64,000 nt of DNA. Source: Brassica napus. Taxonomy: Eukaryota; Streptophyta; Magnoliopsida; Brassicales; Brassicaceae. This document shows positions 10,056-21,764 of the stretch, one piece after another. The first letter of the stretch is position 1, and each line of letters begins with the position of its first letter. The notes beneath the pieces were generated by a model. The model ran no database searches. It was not told where the DNA came from and saw only the letters and a list, made by a program, of their open reading frames with translations. The stretch is taken from positions 14,593,726-14,657,725 of the forward strand of contig NC_063448.1 of NCBI RefSeq assembly GCF_020379485.1, written 5' to 3'. The position numbers and the translations under genes are program-made.

Positions 10056-10847
10056 ATGTTACTGGCAGTTGAAGGAGGAAACTCGGTTCTTCTCTCCATG
10101 AGAGTTGTCCCCCTTGAATCACTACCAGCTGCTGCTTCTTGTTGTTGTTGACAAAGATCACCACCCCTTTTCTTCAGCTGGATTCCATCAAGAACCGAGT
10201 TTCCCGCGGTTGCGCTTCCTTTTCTTGTTTTTCTTGTGGCGGCGCTTCCGCGGGACTCGATACCACCACCCCATGTCCTCTTAAAGTAGAACCTGTGAAG
10301 CAGCCCGTTGTATCGACTTCACCACCAGAGTCTGTTGCTGTTCCTGAAAATGGCAAAGACCACCACGACGCAAATAAAGCTGTTGATGATGACAACGCCA
10401 CCAGCAAAGAAGCTTTCAAACTCTCGTTGAGGAGCAGCTTGAAGAGGCCTCCCTCTGTTGCGGAGCCACGCTCTCTTGAGGATATTAAAGAACACGAGAC
10501 GTTGAGCGTCGACGATGCGAGCGACCTCACCGGTGGAGACGATACGGGAAGGCGGAAAGTGCAGTGGCCAGATGCTTGTGGTAGTGAGCTCACTCAAGTT
10601 AGAGAATTTGAGCCCAGGTAACCCGTCTTGTTGAGCAGAGCTTTAAATGTCAATACAGTTGAAACATCACATTGTTTTATTATCCTCTGCTATCTTTGCA
10701 AGCATTATCCTTAATGTGAACCCTGAGCTTTTGATTTAGTGTAGCTATTTTAATCAACTTGGATTTTTGGTGGGCAGTGACATGGGATTGTCGGATGAAG
10801 AATGGGAGACGGGTGAACAAAGGACATGCTCATGTGTAATCATGTAG
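10056..10847 (+). CDS. At1g22790-like conserved plant protein with CaaX terminus, frame-disrupted
   Basis: ATG 10056 begins MLLAVEGGNSVLLSMRVVPL, the hallmark N-terminus (MLLAVEGG) of a conserved plant family of unknown function. Exon 1 runs to 10617 (CCCAG/GTAACC), exon 2 is 10778-10847. The tail LSDEEWETGEQRTCSCVIM ends in CVIM, a CaaX box favouring farnesylation, so membrane attachment is likely. Conserved blocks include IKNRVSRGCASF, SSLKRPPSV and RRKVQWPDACGSELTQVREF. The frame is broken between 10100 and 10178: the DKDHHP block and the following QLDSIKNR block sit in successive +1 frames, as if single T's were inserted near 10147 and 10168. Alternatively 10104-10177 (GTTGTC...TTCAG, 74 nt) is spliced out, which restores the frame exactly. 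The trivial name 'low affinity potassium transport system protein' has no visible basis. Confidence 0.75.
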
Positions 10848-11323
10848 ATCAAGAAATCATCGGTTATCACTCGTTTTACTCTTTGTGTGTATCTCTCTCA
10901 CAGTTTTCAAACATTGTGTTATTTAGTATATGTTATTACCAGAAAAAAAAAAAAAAAAAAAAAGGGTCTCATCAAGGTTTTGTTGACTTTGTACATTTTC
11001 CCCATGTTTTTGACTGGCAAACTACTTAAGAGAACAACACATCCATATAAGAAGATGCAGCGAGCGAGGGAGAAAGTCGCAACCACAAGACGTACGCCAA
11101 CAAAACTATGATCCAAAACACTTGACTATAGAGCTCAATACAATTAGGAAGATAATAATGTGACTGGGATTAAACTTAGTGTGAGGGGAACGTAAGTGTA
11201 AAATGTAAAGTAAGAGAGCAATGATGAAATTATAGATAAATAGTAGGGACCGAAATGAAAAAAAAGGACTTGGGACTTAGAAGAAATCTACCGACGCTTT
11301 CCCGGTGCGGCTAAGGAACAGAG

Positions 11324-13442
11324 ATGCGGAGGATCAATTCACTGTACGGTCGAAATGGGATTCTTAAGAGAGTATTCGAAAAACCTGCGAAGCAATCTCA
11401 CGCATTCTTGGCGTCTCGTTCCTTCTCTACTGAAGGCGGTTATGGCGGTGAGTCTCAGCAGAATAGCAGCTCCTCCAGGGTGAAGATCTTCGATCGAGAA
11501 CTCAAGCGCGTACATGTGCAGTGCTCAACATTCATCTTTTAACATTTCTCCTTTTCAACTAGCCAAAGCTTTGTTTTCTAAATTTTTGTGTGTTTTTGGT
11601 ATTTGGGATGGGATTGAAGCGTGACCGAGCGGCGTGGCTGTCTCGCAATAAAAACGACACCTTTGTCGACGCTGTTGCTGAGAATCTGCTCGACCGCTTA
11701 GAGGTACAAGAGTGAGCATTACGCTTCTCTTCTCTTGTGACTTGCATTTCTTGATTTGATTCCTCTGCGTTTTTGCTCTTTTCTAAGGATTGTAAGAAGA
11801 GTTTTCCCTCTGCCTTGTGTTTGGGAGGTTCTCTTGGTCCTGTCAAGCGTCTACTACGTGATCGTGGTTAGTTATCTCTTGACTCTCTCTCTTGACTCTC
11901 TTGGTTTGTTTAAGTGTATTTCCATCTGCATTAATTATTTTGAATGTTTATGATGATGATGATGATGATGATGGTTTTTGGCTTTGGGTGCACAGGTGGG
12001 ATTGAAAAGCTTATCATGATGGATACCTCACATGACATGATTAAATCATGTAGAGATGCTCAAGATGATAACTCCATCGACACATCTTACTTGGTTGGTG
12101 ATGAAGAGTTTCTCCCTATCAAAGAAAGGTAACACCAACAACAACACTAATGTATAATCTACCTTTGCTGCCGCTCATCAGAGTTCTATCTCAATTACTG
12201 ATATCTGGAATATGTTGTCATTTGAAGTTCGGTTGATTTGATCATAAGTTCCTTGGGGCTTCATTGGACAAACGATCTTCCAGGTTCCATGATACAGGTC
12301 TTCCCTTTTCGTTGCTTTTGGCTGTGTATGCGATTTGTTTTTTTTTATCTTGAGTGAGATCAATAATGTGTTAGTTTTGGATTTTGCAGTGCAAACTGGC
12401 GCTGAAGCCTGATGGCTTATTTTTAGCAGCCATTCTTGGTGGAGAAACTTTAAAGTTTGTTCTGTCTTCCTTCTCAATATCGAATACCTCTCCGACATGT
12501 TCTTTGTTATTATCTTTTTTTTTTTGTTTGCTGTAAAATCAATCCTTTTCTTTTTTATCAGAGAACTGAGAATAGCATGCACTTTGGCTCACATGGAGCG
12601 TGAAGGGGGCATTAGTCCCCGTCTATCTCCTTTGGCACAGGTGGGTGTGTGTGTGTGTGTGTGAATCTTGCAGCTTGACAATAGATATGTCGGTGATTGC
12701 AATTTGTAGATGACAAAACCAAAGAGTTGACTTTGTATCATACTGAGCTGAAGAACATGGCTTCTCTCTCTATTTTGCTTTCAGGTTAGGGACGCAGGGA
12801 ATCTCTTGACCAGGGCTGGTTTTAGTCTCCCTGGCGTTGACGTTGACGAATATGTAGTTAAATACAAGAGTGGTAAAAAAAACTATTCCACTTTTCTTCG
12901 TCCTCATTGTTTTGGTTTGTATATATCTTCACCTTCTAAGCTGTCCTTCCGCCTTCTTTGATATCTTTATTACTCAGCGCTGGATCTTATAGAGCATCTT
13001 CGTGCAATGGGTGAAACCAATGCTCTTCTCCAGAGAAACAAGGCTAGTTTTCTATCTTTCTGTCGAGACTTTTCTCACTTCTGACTACTGCGTACATATT
13101 TTTTCTTAACCAAACCCCCCCCCCCCCCCCCCCCCCCTTCTTAACAGATACTCAACCGTGAAACTGCTCTAGCCACGGCAGCCATATATGACTCCATGTT
13201 CGCCACAGAAGACGGCACTATACCTGCCACTTTTCAGGTACGCAATGTATCAGAGTATAGACTGTAACAACAATGCATGTTAATCGTGCAGTGCACAAGG
13301 TTTATATCGTTGGGTAATTCCTGTGTAGGTGATTTACATGACGGGATGGAAAGAACACTCGTCTCACCCTCAGGCCAAGCGGAGAGGTTCGGCCACCGTA
13401 TCCTTCACGGATATTCACAAGCAATTCGGTGGTCAGTCTTGA
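11324..13442 (+). CDS. NDUFAF5-like SAM-dependent methyltransferase, mitochondrial (At1g22800 ortholog)
   Basis: Eleven exons join to 352 aa: 11324-11515, 11620-11703, 11788-11866, 11996-12128, 12228-12297, 12390-12454, 12562-12640, 12785-12872, 12978-13042, 13148-13237, 13329-13442. The N-terminus ([12 protein letters not shown], Arg/Ser-rich, no acids) fits a mitochondrial presequence. The Rossmann core includes [15 protein letters not shown], then [15 protein letters not shown] and [17 protein letters not shown]; the C-terminus ends KQFGGQS. The human relative NDUFAF5 hydroxylates an arginine of NDUFS7 in complex I assembly; a similar role is inferred. Intron 9 begins GC (AAG/GCTAGT) and carries a C23 tract before its acceptor. 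No stop or frameshift was seen. The order with neighbours matches Arabidopsis. Confidence 0.93.
13115..13137. repeat. C23 homopolymer inside intron 9 of the NDUFAF5-like gene
   Basis: A run of 23 C ends 10 bases before the acceptor AG at 13146-13147, where a U-rich tract is normally found. The same intron has a GC donor. Confidence 0.9.
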
Positions 13443-14083
13443 GTATGGATCAAAGAAGTGGCACGTTCATGTTCAATAAACGGAGACCTTACAAAAGAGA
13501 CTCCGAGAGTCAGTGACTGAACTTTAGGGTGTATTATTGTGTGCACCCCTGTGAGGTCCTCTAGTAAAAGCATTTGAGCATAGTGCTCTATAAAACATTG
13601 GTCTTGGTCTCCAATTTCTTTTTTTTTTTTAATTAATTTTTTTTTAAAGTATTTTATAGTCCTCAAAATTTCAGATCCAACCTTGTATTTGAGCATATAT
13701 AATGTATGTTTGAAAAAACCTTGTCATGAAACTTCCTTGTGAAACAAAAAAAAAAAAAGAATGGGAGTGTACAGAGGACGTTCATATTGTATTGTGCAAC
13801 AACAATTATATATTTCAAAAGCGTTTCCAGATATTTCATAGACGCAACAAAACAAAACGTATAAATTATTGTCTGAAACAAAGCTTCACTCGCATTATAA
13901 TTCTCTTGAATAAAATATAAAATATAAATATATATATTCGTACAACAAAAGTTTTTTGAATTGGGCCGACAGCGAAACATAAACGTATTTATATTCACAA
14001 CGCTTTGTTTGCTGACACACCAGGCTCCATCACTGTTTCTTTTGAGTAGCTGTATCTTTAAACGAAAAACAAGAAGAAGAAGT
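13443..14083. other. Convergent 3' spacer between the methyltransferase gene and ERF019
   Basis: No gene. The interval is AT-rich with several A and T runs and contains the two 3'UTRs, which meet tail to tail. No distinct repeat or terminator motif is visible. Confidence 0.6.
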
Positions 14084-14515
14084 TCAAACGTGATCGTGAC
14101 CGTCCAAATAATCATACACTGATATATTCAACGCACCTCCATTCTCATAATACGCCGTCGTTGTATCTCCATTCCCAGAGTTCCCTGACGCGTGATCACT
14201 GTTAACGATTCCGGCGTCAACGGCCATTCCGGCATTAGAAGCAGCTTGCTGGATAGACCTCGGCGAGGTCTTGGAAACTATGGAAGGAGGAAGCAAGTGA
14301 GGGAAGTTGAGAGACTCGAGCGAGTTTGGTTGGTGTAAACAGTAGAAAGCCACGTCGTGCGCCACGGCTGCGCCTTCCGCCGTGGAGAATGAGCCTAACC
14401 AGAGACGGTCGCGAGTTCCCGGAACTCGAATCTCCGATACCCATTTCCCCCATTTCCGGCGACGGATGCCTTTGTACTTTGATTGAGTTTCGCCGGTGTT
14501 GTCGATGTAATCCAT
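14084..14515 (-). CDS. ERF019: ERF019-type AP2/ERF transcription factor (At1g22810 ortholog)
   Basis: Intronless gene of 143 aa. I chose ATG 14513-14515 ([16 protein letters not shown]), not an upstream in-frame extension, because it matches the family start and lies some 40 nt downstream of a TATA box. Residues about 14-72 form one AP2 domain: [20 protein letters not shown], then [20 protein letters not shown] single AP2 domain with the KWV...EIR pattern and no B3 domain places it in the small DREB/ERF019 group (family knowledge). The C-terminal half is Ser/Gly/Asn-rich and acidic at the end (DYLDGHDHV), a possible activation region. It is a nuclear DNA-binding regulator; Arabidopsis members are linked to stress and delayed growth. 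Confidence 0.93.
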   Translation of the reverse strand: MDYIDNTGETQSKYKGIRRRKWGKWVSEIRVPGTRDRLWLGSFSTAEGAAVAHDVAFYCLHQPNSLESLNFPHLLPPSIVSKTSPRSIQQAASNAGMAVDAGIVNSDHASGNSGNGDTTTAYYENGGALNISVYDYLDGHDHV

Positions 14516-14553
14516 TGTTATGTGTTTGTGTTTGATCTGGAGGACACGGTGGC

Positions 14554-14561
14554 TATTTATA
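14554..14561 (-). promoter_or_regulatory. TATA box of ERF019
   Basis: TATAAATA on the minus strand lies about 40 nt upstream of the chosen ATG, implying a very short 5'UTR and supporting the downstream start. Confidence 0.6.
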
Positions 14562-14910
14562 CGTTGAAGTTGGAAAGTCAAAATGGATAAAAATATTATT
14601 ATTATAATTTAGGTTGACCGGTAAAACTTAAATAAGATAAGATATTGTTTTTTTTGTTCAAAGGAAGAATTCAACGGGTCAAAGTATGACCCGTTTCAGA
14701 ATAGTGTTATCAATTTTATGTTGACGTGTGGTGGAAACTGGTTTCAAGTTGTAACTTTTTTGGGTGTTTGTGTCTGTTGTTTTCTTGTTTGTAATTATTT
14801 GTAATTTCGAAAGTTATTGATTTAATAGATCTAAATCGCATTAAATAAAACACATTTATATATTTATTTTTATTGACTATAAGTCTATAATTGAGTTTAA
14901 AAGTTTGTCT

Positions 14911-14951
<41 letters not shown>

Positions 14952-15360
14952 AGTAGAACTAACTTATTTTCAAAAGCTAAGTTAAGACTGAAGAATTACC
15001 AGACACTTATATATTTATTCTTTTCATGTTCAATTTTCAAAGTGGATTCAACATTATTAAAATTTTAACCTTTTGTTTCATACTATATTATGGTCATTTC
15101 TGTAAGCGAATACCTAAACTAGACAATATTTATTTAACTAATTATGTAATTTATTATTGTTTTTATATAAAAGATACTGTATGTGGGTTTTGTAATTTTG
15201 TCAATAATTCATGCATCTCGCAAAAGCATGCATCCAAAGAACAGAGTGTGAATGGAAAAATATGGAGTTAATGGGAAGAAAACAAAAAGGTGAAAATGAG
15301 AGGAAAAGAATAAGACGAGAGAGAAGAGGTATGGCCAAGATGCTGAACGGAAAGGAAGAG
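14562..15360. other. AT-rich spacer upstream of ERF019 with a (TA)n tract
   Basis: No gene supported. (TA)n runs from about 14912 to 14947. GGTCAAAGTATGACCCGTT near 14678 contains W-box-like TGAC/GTCA cores, which may contribute to ERF019 regulation (weak). A 15-bp direct repeat, GAGGTATGGCCAAGA, occurs at about 15326 and 15358. Confidence 0.4.
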
Positions 15361-15633
15361 GTATGGCCAAGACTGAAACCCATCATTCAAGAAATCAGAA
15401 CCTCATTACTGTGCTTAAGCGAGGCTGAAGTGGTTTACTACCCTAGAAACCCTAGAAGTGGTAACAAAGTTGCAGATAGAATAGCGAAGGAAACTACTAC
15501 GTTTACGTCCATTGTCCCTAAATTGTATTTCATTCCCCCTGTTTGGTTATGTCCTAGTTTGCATACTGATTGCATTTTGTAAAACATTTCTTTCGCTAAT
15601 GATAAGTTGTCGTTGAGTTAAAAAAAAAAAAAA
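15361..15633 (+). pseudogene. LINE-type RNase H (RVT_3) 3' remnant with poly(A)
   Basis: The frame from about 15361 to 15582 gives IKPIIQEIRTSLLCLSEAE-like sequence, then VVYYPRNPRSGNKVADRIAK and a Trp-containing end, the C-terminal half of plant non-LTR RNase H-like domains (N-VAD-IAKE motif). The stop TAA is followed within 50 bases by a 13-A run at 15621-15633, as for a 5'-truncated LINE copy. No convincing flanking duplication was found. Without the upstream catalytic carboxylates it cannot be active. Confidence 0.6.
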
Positions 15634-16366
15634 TAGACGAAAGAAAAGAAATGAGCGTACTCTTGTTTGAGTTAGAATAAATTTATTTATGTATTTTATC
15701 TTTTTTTAACAGTGACTAAAGAAAATAGGATCCAGATTTTAGCCAAAAAATAAATAAAGAAAATAGGAGGAAAAGAGTTTTCATCTATTTGGTAATTTGT
15801 CGGAGTAAAATAAAAGTAATTAATTTGTTTCCTTGATTATTTACTCTAGGCTAGTTAACAAAAAAAAATTACTCTAGACTATACAGTCAAAAGCTTAAGA
15901 GGAAAACAGTGAAAAGTGAAACACAACCCCCACGAAAACTCGGTCAAAACTCCAGATGTCGTCTGCAATTAACCACGTGGGGGAGGTGAGGAAACTACAA
16001 AGACTTTCTTTGCCTTTTTGTGTGCAAATACGTCATGCGTGACGGTTTAAGCACCGTCTAAACCGGATCCCTTATTTTTCCCCTTTTTTTGGGGTATTTG
16101 ACCAAGATCTCAATGTGTCCAGTTCCACGGTTTACACACAAACAAGCACAGCCAAAACGAGTTGCAAAAAGTTGTTTTTTGTCTTGTTGTGTTTAGTATT
16201 TGGAGAGGGAGGCAATAGTCGAGTTTAAGTACACACGGAGCACCCACGTAGAAACCCAGTCTTCGTCATGTAATCAATGTGGTTCATATGTTTGAGAATG
16301 GGACGCACAACCATATCTGTAGCTGAGTAGGTTCTCGTCTTTAATTACTCCATTGTACACATTATG
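15634..16366. other. Spacer without recognisable gene
   Basis: AT-rich, with ACGTGG (G-box-like, CCACGTGG at 15974) and TGACGG elements near 16040. No open frame of note. It ends at the first unit of the 62-bp tandem repeat. Confidence 0.4.
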
Positions 16367-16443
16367 GGGTTTTAGTTGTTATTTGTCAATATACACCGAC
16401 TCATTTGGAAGATGTGACAGTTTATTTAGGGTTTTAGTTGTTA
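16367..16443. repeat. 62-bp tandem duplication, second unit interrupted
   Basis: Unit 1 is 16367-16428 (GGGTTTTAGTTGTTA...CAGTTTATTTA). Unit 2 starts at 16429, stops after 15 bases at 16443, and resumes at 25755-25801. Together the two parts make exactly 62 bases with two mismatches to unit 1. The 9,311 bases between are the nested insertion. Confidence 0.93.
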
Positions 16444-17524
16444 CTAGTATACCTCCCGTGCTAATGCACGGACATTATTATTTTTGGGCAATGACATTAT
16501 TTATATATATATTAATATAATTTATCTACAAATTACATTGGAATTTTTGAAATTTAATTTGTTTTATAAATTTTTTTTTTAATATCTTATAGAACTCAAA
16601 ATATATATAACATATTGATCTCTTCTTCATAACAAAAAAAATCATTTGATGTCAAAAACAAACTGAAAAACATAAATTTTGCATAAGTACAATTAAAATA
16701 CCAACCTTAATTTTGTAGATAATTAAAATTAGCATGGTTTATAATCTCTGTTTTTTTCTTATAAATGTAGTTTTTGTTATCTTTAGTTGTATCTTGTACT
16801 TTTTTTCATTTCCTATGCTATACTTAGCTCTCGCATTTCTTTTTCCAAGATACTCTACAAATTTGGTAACATATATATTGATATGAAAGTAACAAAATAA
16901 TATAACTCTACTTTTATAAAATTATAAACACAAAGTAAAAAGATAAGGAAGACAGACCAACCTGATCAGATTAAGTCTTCATCCACGCAATAGACATGAA
17001 TCTTTCTTGTTTCTCTATTACCCGGGTTTCTTAAACTTCATTTGCTGTCTTCTAGACTTCTAGTTATTGTCAAATTTTCTCTTACAGCGAGTTTCAAATT
17101 TCTTAAGAAACTTATTATTCTCGTTCCCTGAATTATTACCACCAACAAAATAAGCATATTCCATTAAATCAAAAATTGATATAATTAAATTTATCAATGT
17201 AGATTTTGCTTATTTCTATAAGAGCAAAAGTAGCTATATATAGATTAGAAGACAAAAAGGTTAATAAAGTAGCATTTCAACATAATGCAGATTATGATTA
17301 GACATGATGAGTTTGGGCCCTTTTAGAGTTACTAACCCGACTTTCATTTGCCAGCTTTGGAGACTATTGTTGCCATCGTTTGGTCAGAATTTTGTAGTCT
17401 CCATCGGGAGTGTGGATACGCTCATTAGAATTTTTCTATTTATCACACTTTGGAGAGAGTTAGAAAACGTAACAAATAGTTTAGGAATTCACAATTTCTG
17501 GAAGCAACACTACAAGAAAACACG

Positions 17525-17945
17525 CCGAATTCCGACGGAGGTTCCGACGGACATCAATGTCGTCGGACGTTTGTGACGGATTACCGACCAATTTCCGACG
17601 AAATCCAAAAATTTGAAGTCGTCGGAATTCCGTCGGCCATTTCCGACGAAACAAGGGTCGTCGGAATTTTCTGACGACTTTTCGACGACATTCCGATAAA
17701 AAATGTAACCGTTGTAGTCGTCGGAAGTTCGCCGGTATATTCCGACGAATTTCCGACGACATTCCGATTGACAGTACAGTCGTCGGAATTCCGTCGGAAT
17801 TTTCCGACGAATTTCCGACGAACCATGTGACCGTTGCCGACAAATATATATGACCGTTATATAGCCGTTTGAGATTGGACAATACCGACGGAATTCCGAC
17901 GGACTGCTTTACATCCGTCGGAATTTCGTCGGAAAGTCGTCGGAG
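17525..17945. repeat. 5' subterminal repeat array (TCCGACG type)
   Basis: Many direct and inverted copies of TTCCGACGAA / TCGTCGGAA. They reach to within about 100 bp of the TNP2-like start codon, so the array overlaps the promoter of that gene. In En/Spm the equivalent sites bind TNPA. Confidence 0.9.
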
Positions 17946-18046
17946 GGCCGTAAGCAATTTCCTATAAATACAACCCCTCCTCATTCAACTCATTCACACT
18001 TCATTCTCTCTTCATTCTCTTGAGTCATAACAATTTCGTGAAAATC

Positions 18047-21000
18047 ATGTCTTCAGAAGTTTATTATCGTTCGTGGATGGATAAACCTCATTTGGATCCG
18101 AACACCAATTTGCTTACGGAAGAATACGTTCAAGGGATTGAAGAATTCATGAGGCTTGTTCAACAGCAACCGGATGCAAAAAGTGGTATGTTAAGATGTC
18201 CCTGCTATACTTGCAATAATAATAAGGTTATAAAAGAATTTGATGTTTGAACTCATTTGTATATGAAAGGGTTTTCACGTAATTATAAAGTTTGGTACCT
18301 TCATGGGGAAACTGGTTATGAATATGGTATTACTAGCGAACCTCAACCTGTTAGTGAACTTCAGCCTGATATTAGGTTAGAAGAATCTAGAACGGATATA
18401 GATTATGGTGTAGGTACTGAGCAGATGATACATGATCATTATAGAGGGGAAGAACCAAATCCCGAATCTAGGAGATTTTTTGACATGTTGGATGCAGGAA
18501 AACAACATTTGTATCAAAATTGTAGAGATGGTCATTCAGTCTTATCATCTGCAACTAGATTAATGGGTATTAAGACAGACTATAATTTGGCTGAAGAATG
18601 TATGGATGCGATTACTGATTTTGTCAAAGGTATTCTAACTGAGGATAAACTTGCACCGGGTTCATACTACGAGGTTCAGAAACTTGTTGCCGGTCTTCAA
18701 CTACCGTATGAAGTGATAGTGTATGTATTGACAACTGCATGATCTACTGGAGAGCGGATGAGACACGAAATGTATGCAAATTTTGTGGGAAACCTCGTTA
18801 TCAGGAGACGAGGGGAAGAGTTCCGATCCCATTCAATAGAATGTGGTATTTGCCTTTGACGGAAAGATTGAAGAGATTGTATCAGTGTGAGCGCACAACA
18901 AAAGCAATGAGATGGCATGCAGAGCATTTTACAAATGGTGAGATTAGACATCCTTCAGATGCGAAGGCTTGGAAACATTTTCAGTCAACATATCCAGAAT
19001 TTGCGGAAGAGAGAAGAAATGTTTATCTTGGATTATCTACTGATGGTTTCAGCCCATTTGGAAAGCATGGAAGACAGTATTCTCTATGACCAGTTATAGT
19101 GACACCGTACAACTTATGGCCGAGCTTGTGCATGCGATGAGAGTTTTTGTTTCTCTCAATTCTCGTCCCCGGACCAGATCATCCTAAAAGATCACTAGAT
19201 GTGTTTCTTCAACCACTGATATATGAGTTGCAACAACTATGGGCGCATGGTTTTGAGACATACGATGTGTCGTGCAAAGAAAACTTTCAGATGCGGGCAG
19301 TACTTATGTGGACAATAAGTGACTTTCCAGCATATGGTATGTTATCTGGATGGACAACACATGGGAGGCTATCATGTCCATATTGTCAAGATGACACAAA
19401 TGCTTTCCAACTAAAGAACGGAAGGAAAACGTGTTGGTTTGACTGTCACAGACGATTTCTACCACCTGATCATCCATACCGCAGGAGTAAGACTTCGTTT
19501 ACGAAGAACAAGCAGGTGTTTGATGGTCCACCTGAGAAAGTTAGTGGGAAAGATTTGTTGAAGCAGTTTAGGTATTTTGATGCAGAAAGGACGCCAGATG
19601 TAGGTGGACATGAAAACATTCGAGTCAGTGCGGTTGGAGAGCTACCTAACTGGCACAAAAAGAGTATTTTCTGGGATCTGCCATATTGGGAGAGTCATCT
19701 ATTGCGGCATAATTTAGATGTCATGCATATTGAGAAGAACTTCTTCGACAATCTGAGGAACACAGTCCTTAACATCCAAGGTAAAACGAAGGATAATTTG
19801 AAGTCAAAGTTGGATTTAGTCGATATCAGTGATCGTTCTGAACTTCACGTTGATGAGAACGGTACGGCCCATTTTCTCATTTATCGGCTGGATGGTGCTA
19901 GAAAAGAAGAGTTCTTTGATTGGATTACAGATAAAGTGAAATTTCCTGACGGATATGCATCAAATTTGGGGAACTGCGTTGATAGAAGCGAAGGAAAGTT
20001 TACTGGCTTGAAGAGTCATGATTGTCATGTAAATATGCAGCGCCTCCTTCCGTTTGCTTTTTCAGCATTATTGCCACGTAATGTTCATGAAGCAATTGCA
20101 GGTATCTTATATTTTTACAATTTAATTTATTTTTATATTTAACAATTATGCTTATAAAAACATAATACTTACGAAAATTATATATGTCTTTTATCTATGT
20201 AGGGATTAGTGTTTTCTTCCGCGACTTATGCAGTAGAGTAGTGACTGAAGAGGGTATTAATAATTTGAAGACAAACGCACCAGTCAGCATGTGCAACCTT
20301 GAGAAGGTATTTCTTCCATCATTCTTTGATGTAATGGAACATCTTGCTATTCATCTCGCAAGAGAATTGGAACTTGGTGGTCCTGTGCAGTACAGATGGA
20401 TGTATATTTTTGAGCGTTATATGCATCATCTGAAAAAGATGGTCAAAAATCAAAGCAGGGTGGAAGGATCTATAGTGGCACAGGTGATCAATGAAGAAAC
20501 TGCAATCTTTGCTGAAAATTATTTTCCACCAGAAGTGCATACAAAACACCGAAGACCTGCTCGGCATGATGATAGAGGGGAGAGAGCAACATATCATGTT
20601 ACTGTCCCAAACATGTTCAAGGAAATAGGATGACTTAGTGGAAAATTCACGAAGCGGAGACTTACGGACACTGAGCACGCTCATTTGCAAACATATTTGC
20701 TCACCAACTGTGAAGATGTTCTACAATATGAGAGGTAAAAATATTTATTCATTTATTGCTAGATTAATATTCAATAAATTTATTTCATACTGATAATATT
20801 TTTGTATATAGTGTATATATGGCGGAGTTGCGTATGACTCACAGGCATGCAACAGAAGATGAGCTTCGACAACTTAGAGATAACGGATTTACTGCGTGGC
20901 TTCGTAGTTATGTGAGTCATATATCATATTACCCTATGCAAATGATTAGTTTAAATTTAATATAAACTAATTAACTTTTCAATCATATATGTTTTTAATT

Positions 21001-21746
21001 TATAGGTGAATGATGGTTTGGCCAGAGGTCTTGTGTTCGATGATTGGATACGCGAATTTGTGCAGGAACTAAACTATGTGGTCAAATCATATCCTAAATT
21101 TTGTACGCGAGGATATGCATTCACAAGGAAAGGTCATTCTAAGACAACATATGATGCTGGTGTTTCATCTTCTTCCGGTGACGATGTCTACTACGGCAAC
21201 ATAAAAGAAATATTGGAAGTCCAATTTCCTGGAATGGTTGGATTGCGTTGTGTAGTATTCTATTGTGATTGGTATGACACCACCCCAGATATAGGAATGA
21301 AGATTGATGCGTTTGGTGTTACATCAGTTCATTCGCGGCGGAAACTTCAATATTATGATCCCTTCATTCTTGGTTCGCAAGCTGATCAGGTATATCAATC
21401 TATTCATAATTTTTTACCAATATAATTAATTAATGTTATATATTATACTAATACTTTGTATAATTGATATGTATAGGTGTGCTACATCAGTTACCCTCGG
21501 GTGACGTACAGAGATGATCCATGGGTTACTGTAACGCAAATCAACCCAAGAGGACGAGTAGATGGAACTTCTGATGATGATGAACCATTGCAACCAGAGT
21601 CTACCAGCAACGCCCAGGCAGTTGAAGATTTGGAAAATGTTCAACTCGTTGAGAATTTGACTGTGTTTGGACATGATGCTGTTGTACATTCGGAGCCAGA
21701 AGCCGAGGTTAAGGAGTTTGATGAAGATTCAGAAGATTCTGATTAG
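18047..21746 (+). pseudogene. TNP2-like CACTA transposase (Transpos_assoc, Transposase_21, DUF4218, DUF4216), broken
   Basis: ATG 18047 opens MSSEVYYRSWMDKPHL with a CPCYTCNN zinc motif (Transpos_assoc domain). The Transposase_21 core follows (WRADE near 18751; CPYCQDD, HNLDVMHIEKNFFDN to 20101). Later exons 20203-20734, 20812-20911, 21006-21389 and 21477-21746 carry DUF4218 and DUF4216 (VVFYCDWYDTTPD). Damage: TGA at 18248-18250 in place of Trp, 1-bp deletion near 18721, TGA at 19087-19089 and 19138-19140, TGA at 20631-20633. The stops fit G-to-A or C-to-T transitions. Intact proteins cut the element ends. The C-terminus is strongly acidic (EFDEDSEDSD). The remaining splice sites look normal. 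Confidence 0.9.
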
Positions 21747-21764
21747 TTTTTTTTTTTTTTTTAT

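Noticed and set aside
10139..10621. TTG-initiated 160-codon frame as the complete coding region
   Set aside because: Plant genes do not normally start at TTG; the conserved MLLAVEGG start lies upstream at 10056 in another frame.
12178..12582. 134-codon minus-strand frame
   Set aside because: Antisense over exons and introns 5-6 of the methyltransferase gene; Lys/Ile-rich noise.
13663..14115. 150-codon minus-strand frame after ERF019
   Set aside because: AT-rich 3' flanking sequence, hydrophobic by composition, no family resemblance.
17230..17246. AATCTATATATAG (minus strand) as the 5' end of the Helitron starting at 16444
   Set aside because: It looked like a Helitron terminus, but the 62-bp repeat reconstruction puts the border at 25754, beyond the CACTA element.
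17481..17984. Minus-strand frame of 167 codons at the left end of the CACTA element
   Set aside because: Rich in RRK/SDE/IPT runs produced by the TCCGACG repeats; it is repeat translation, not a gene.
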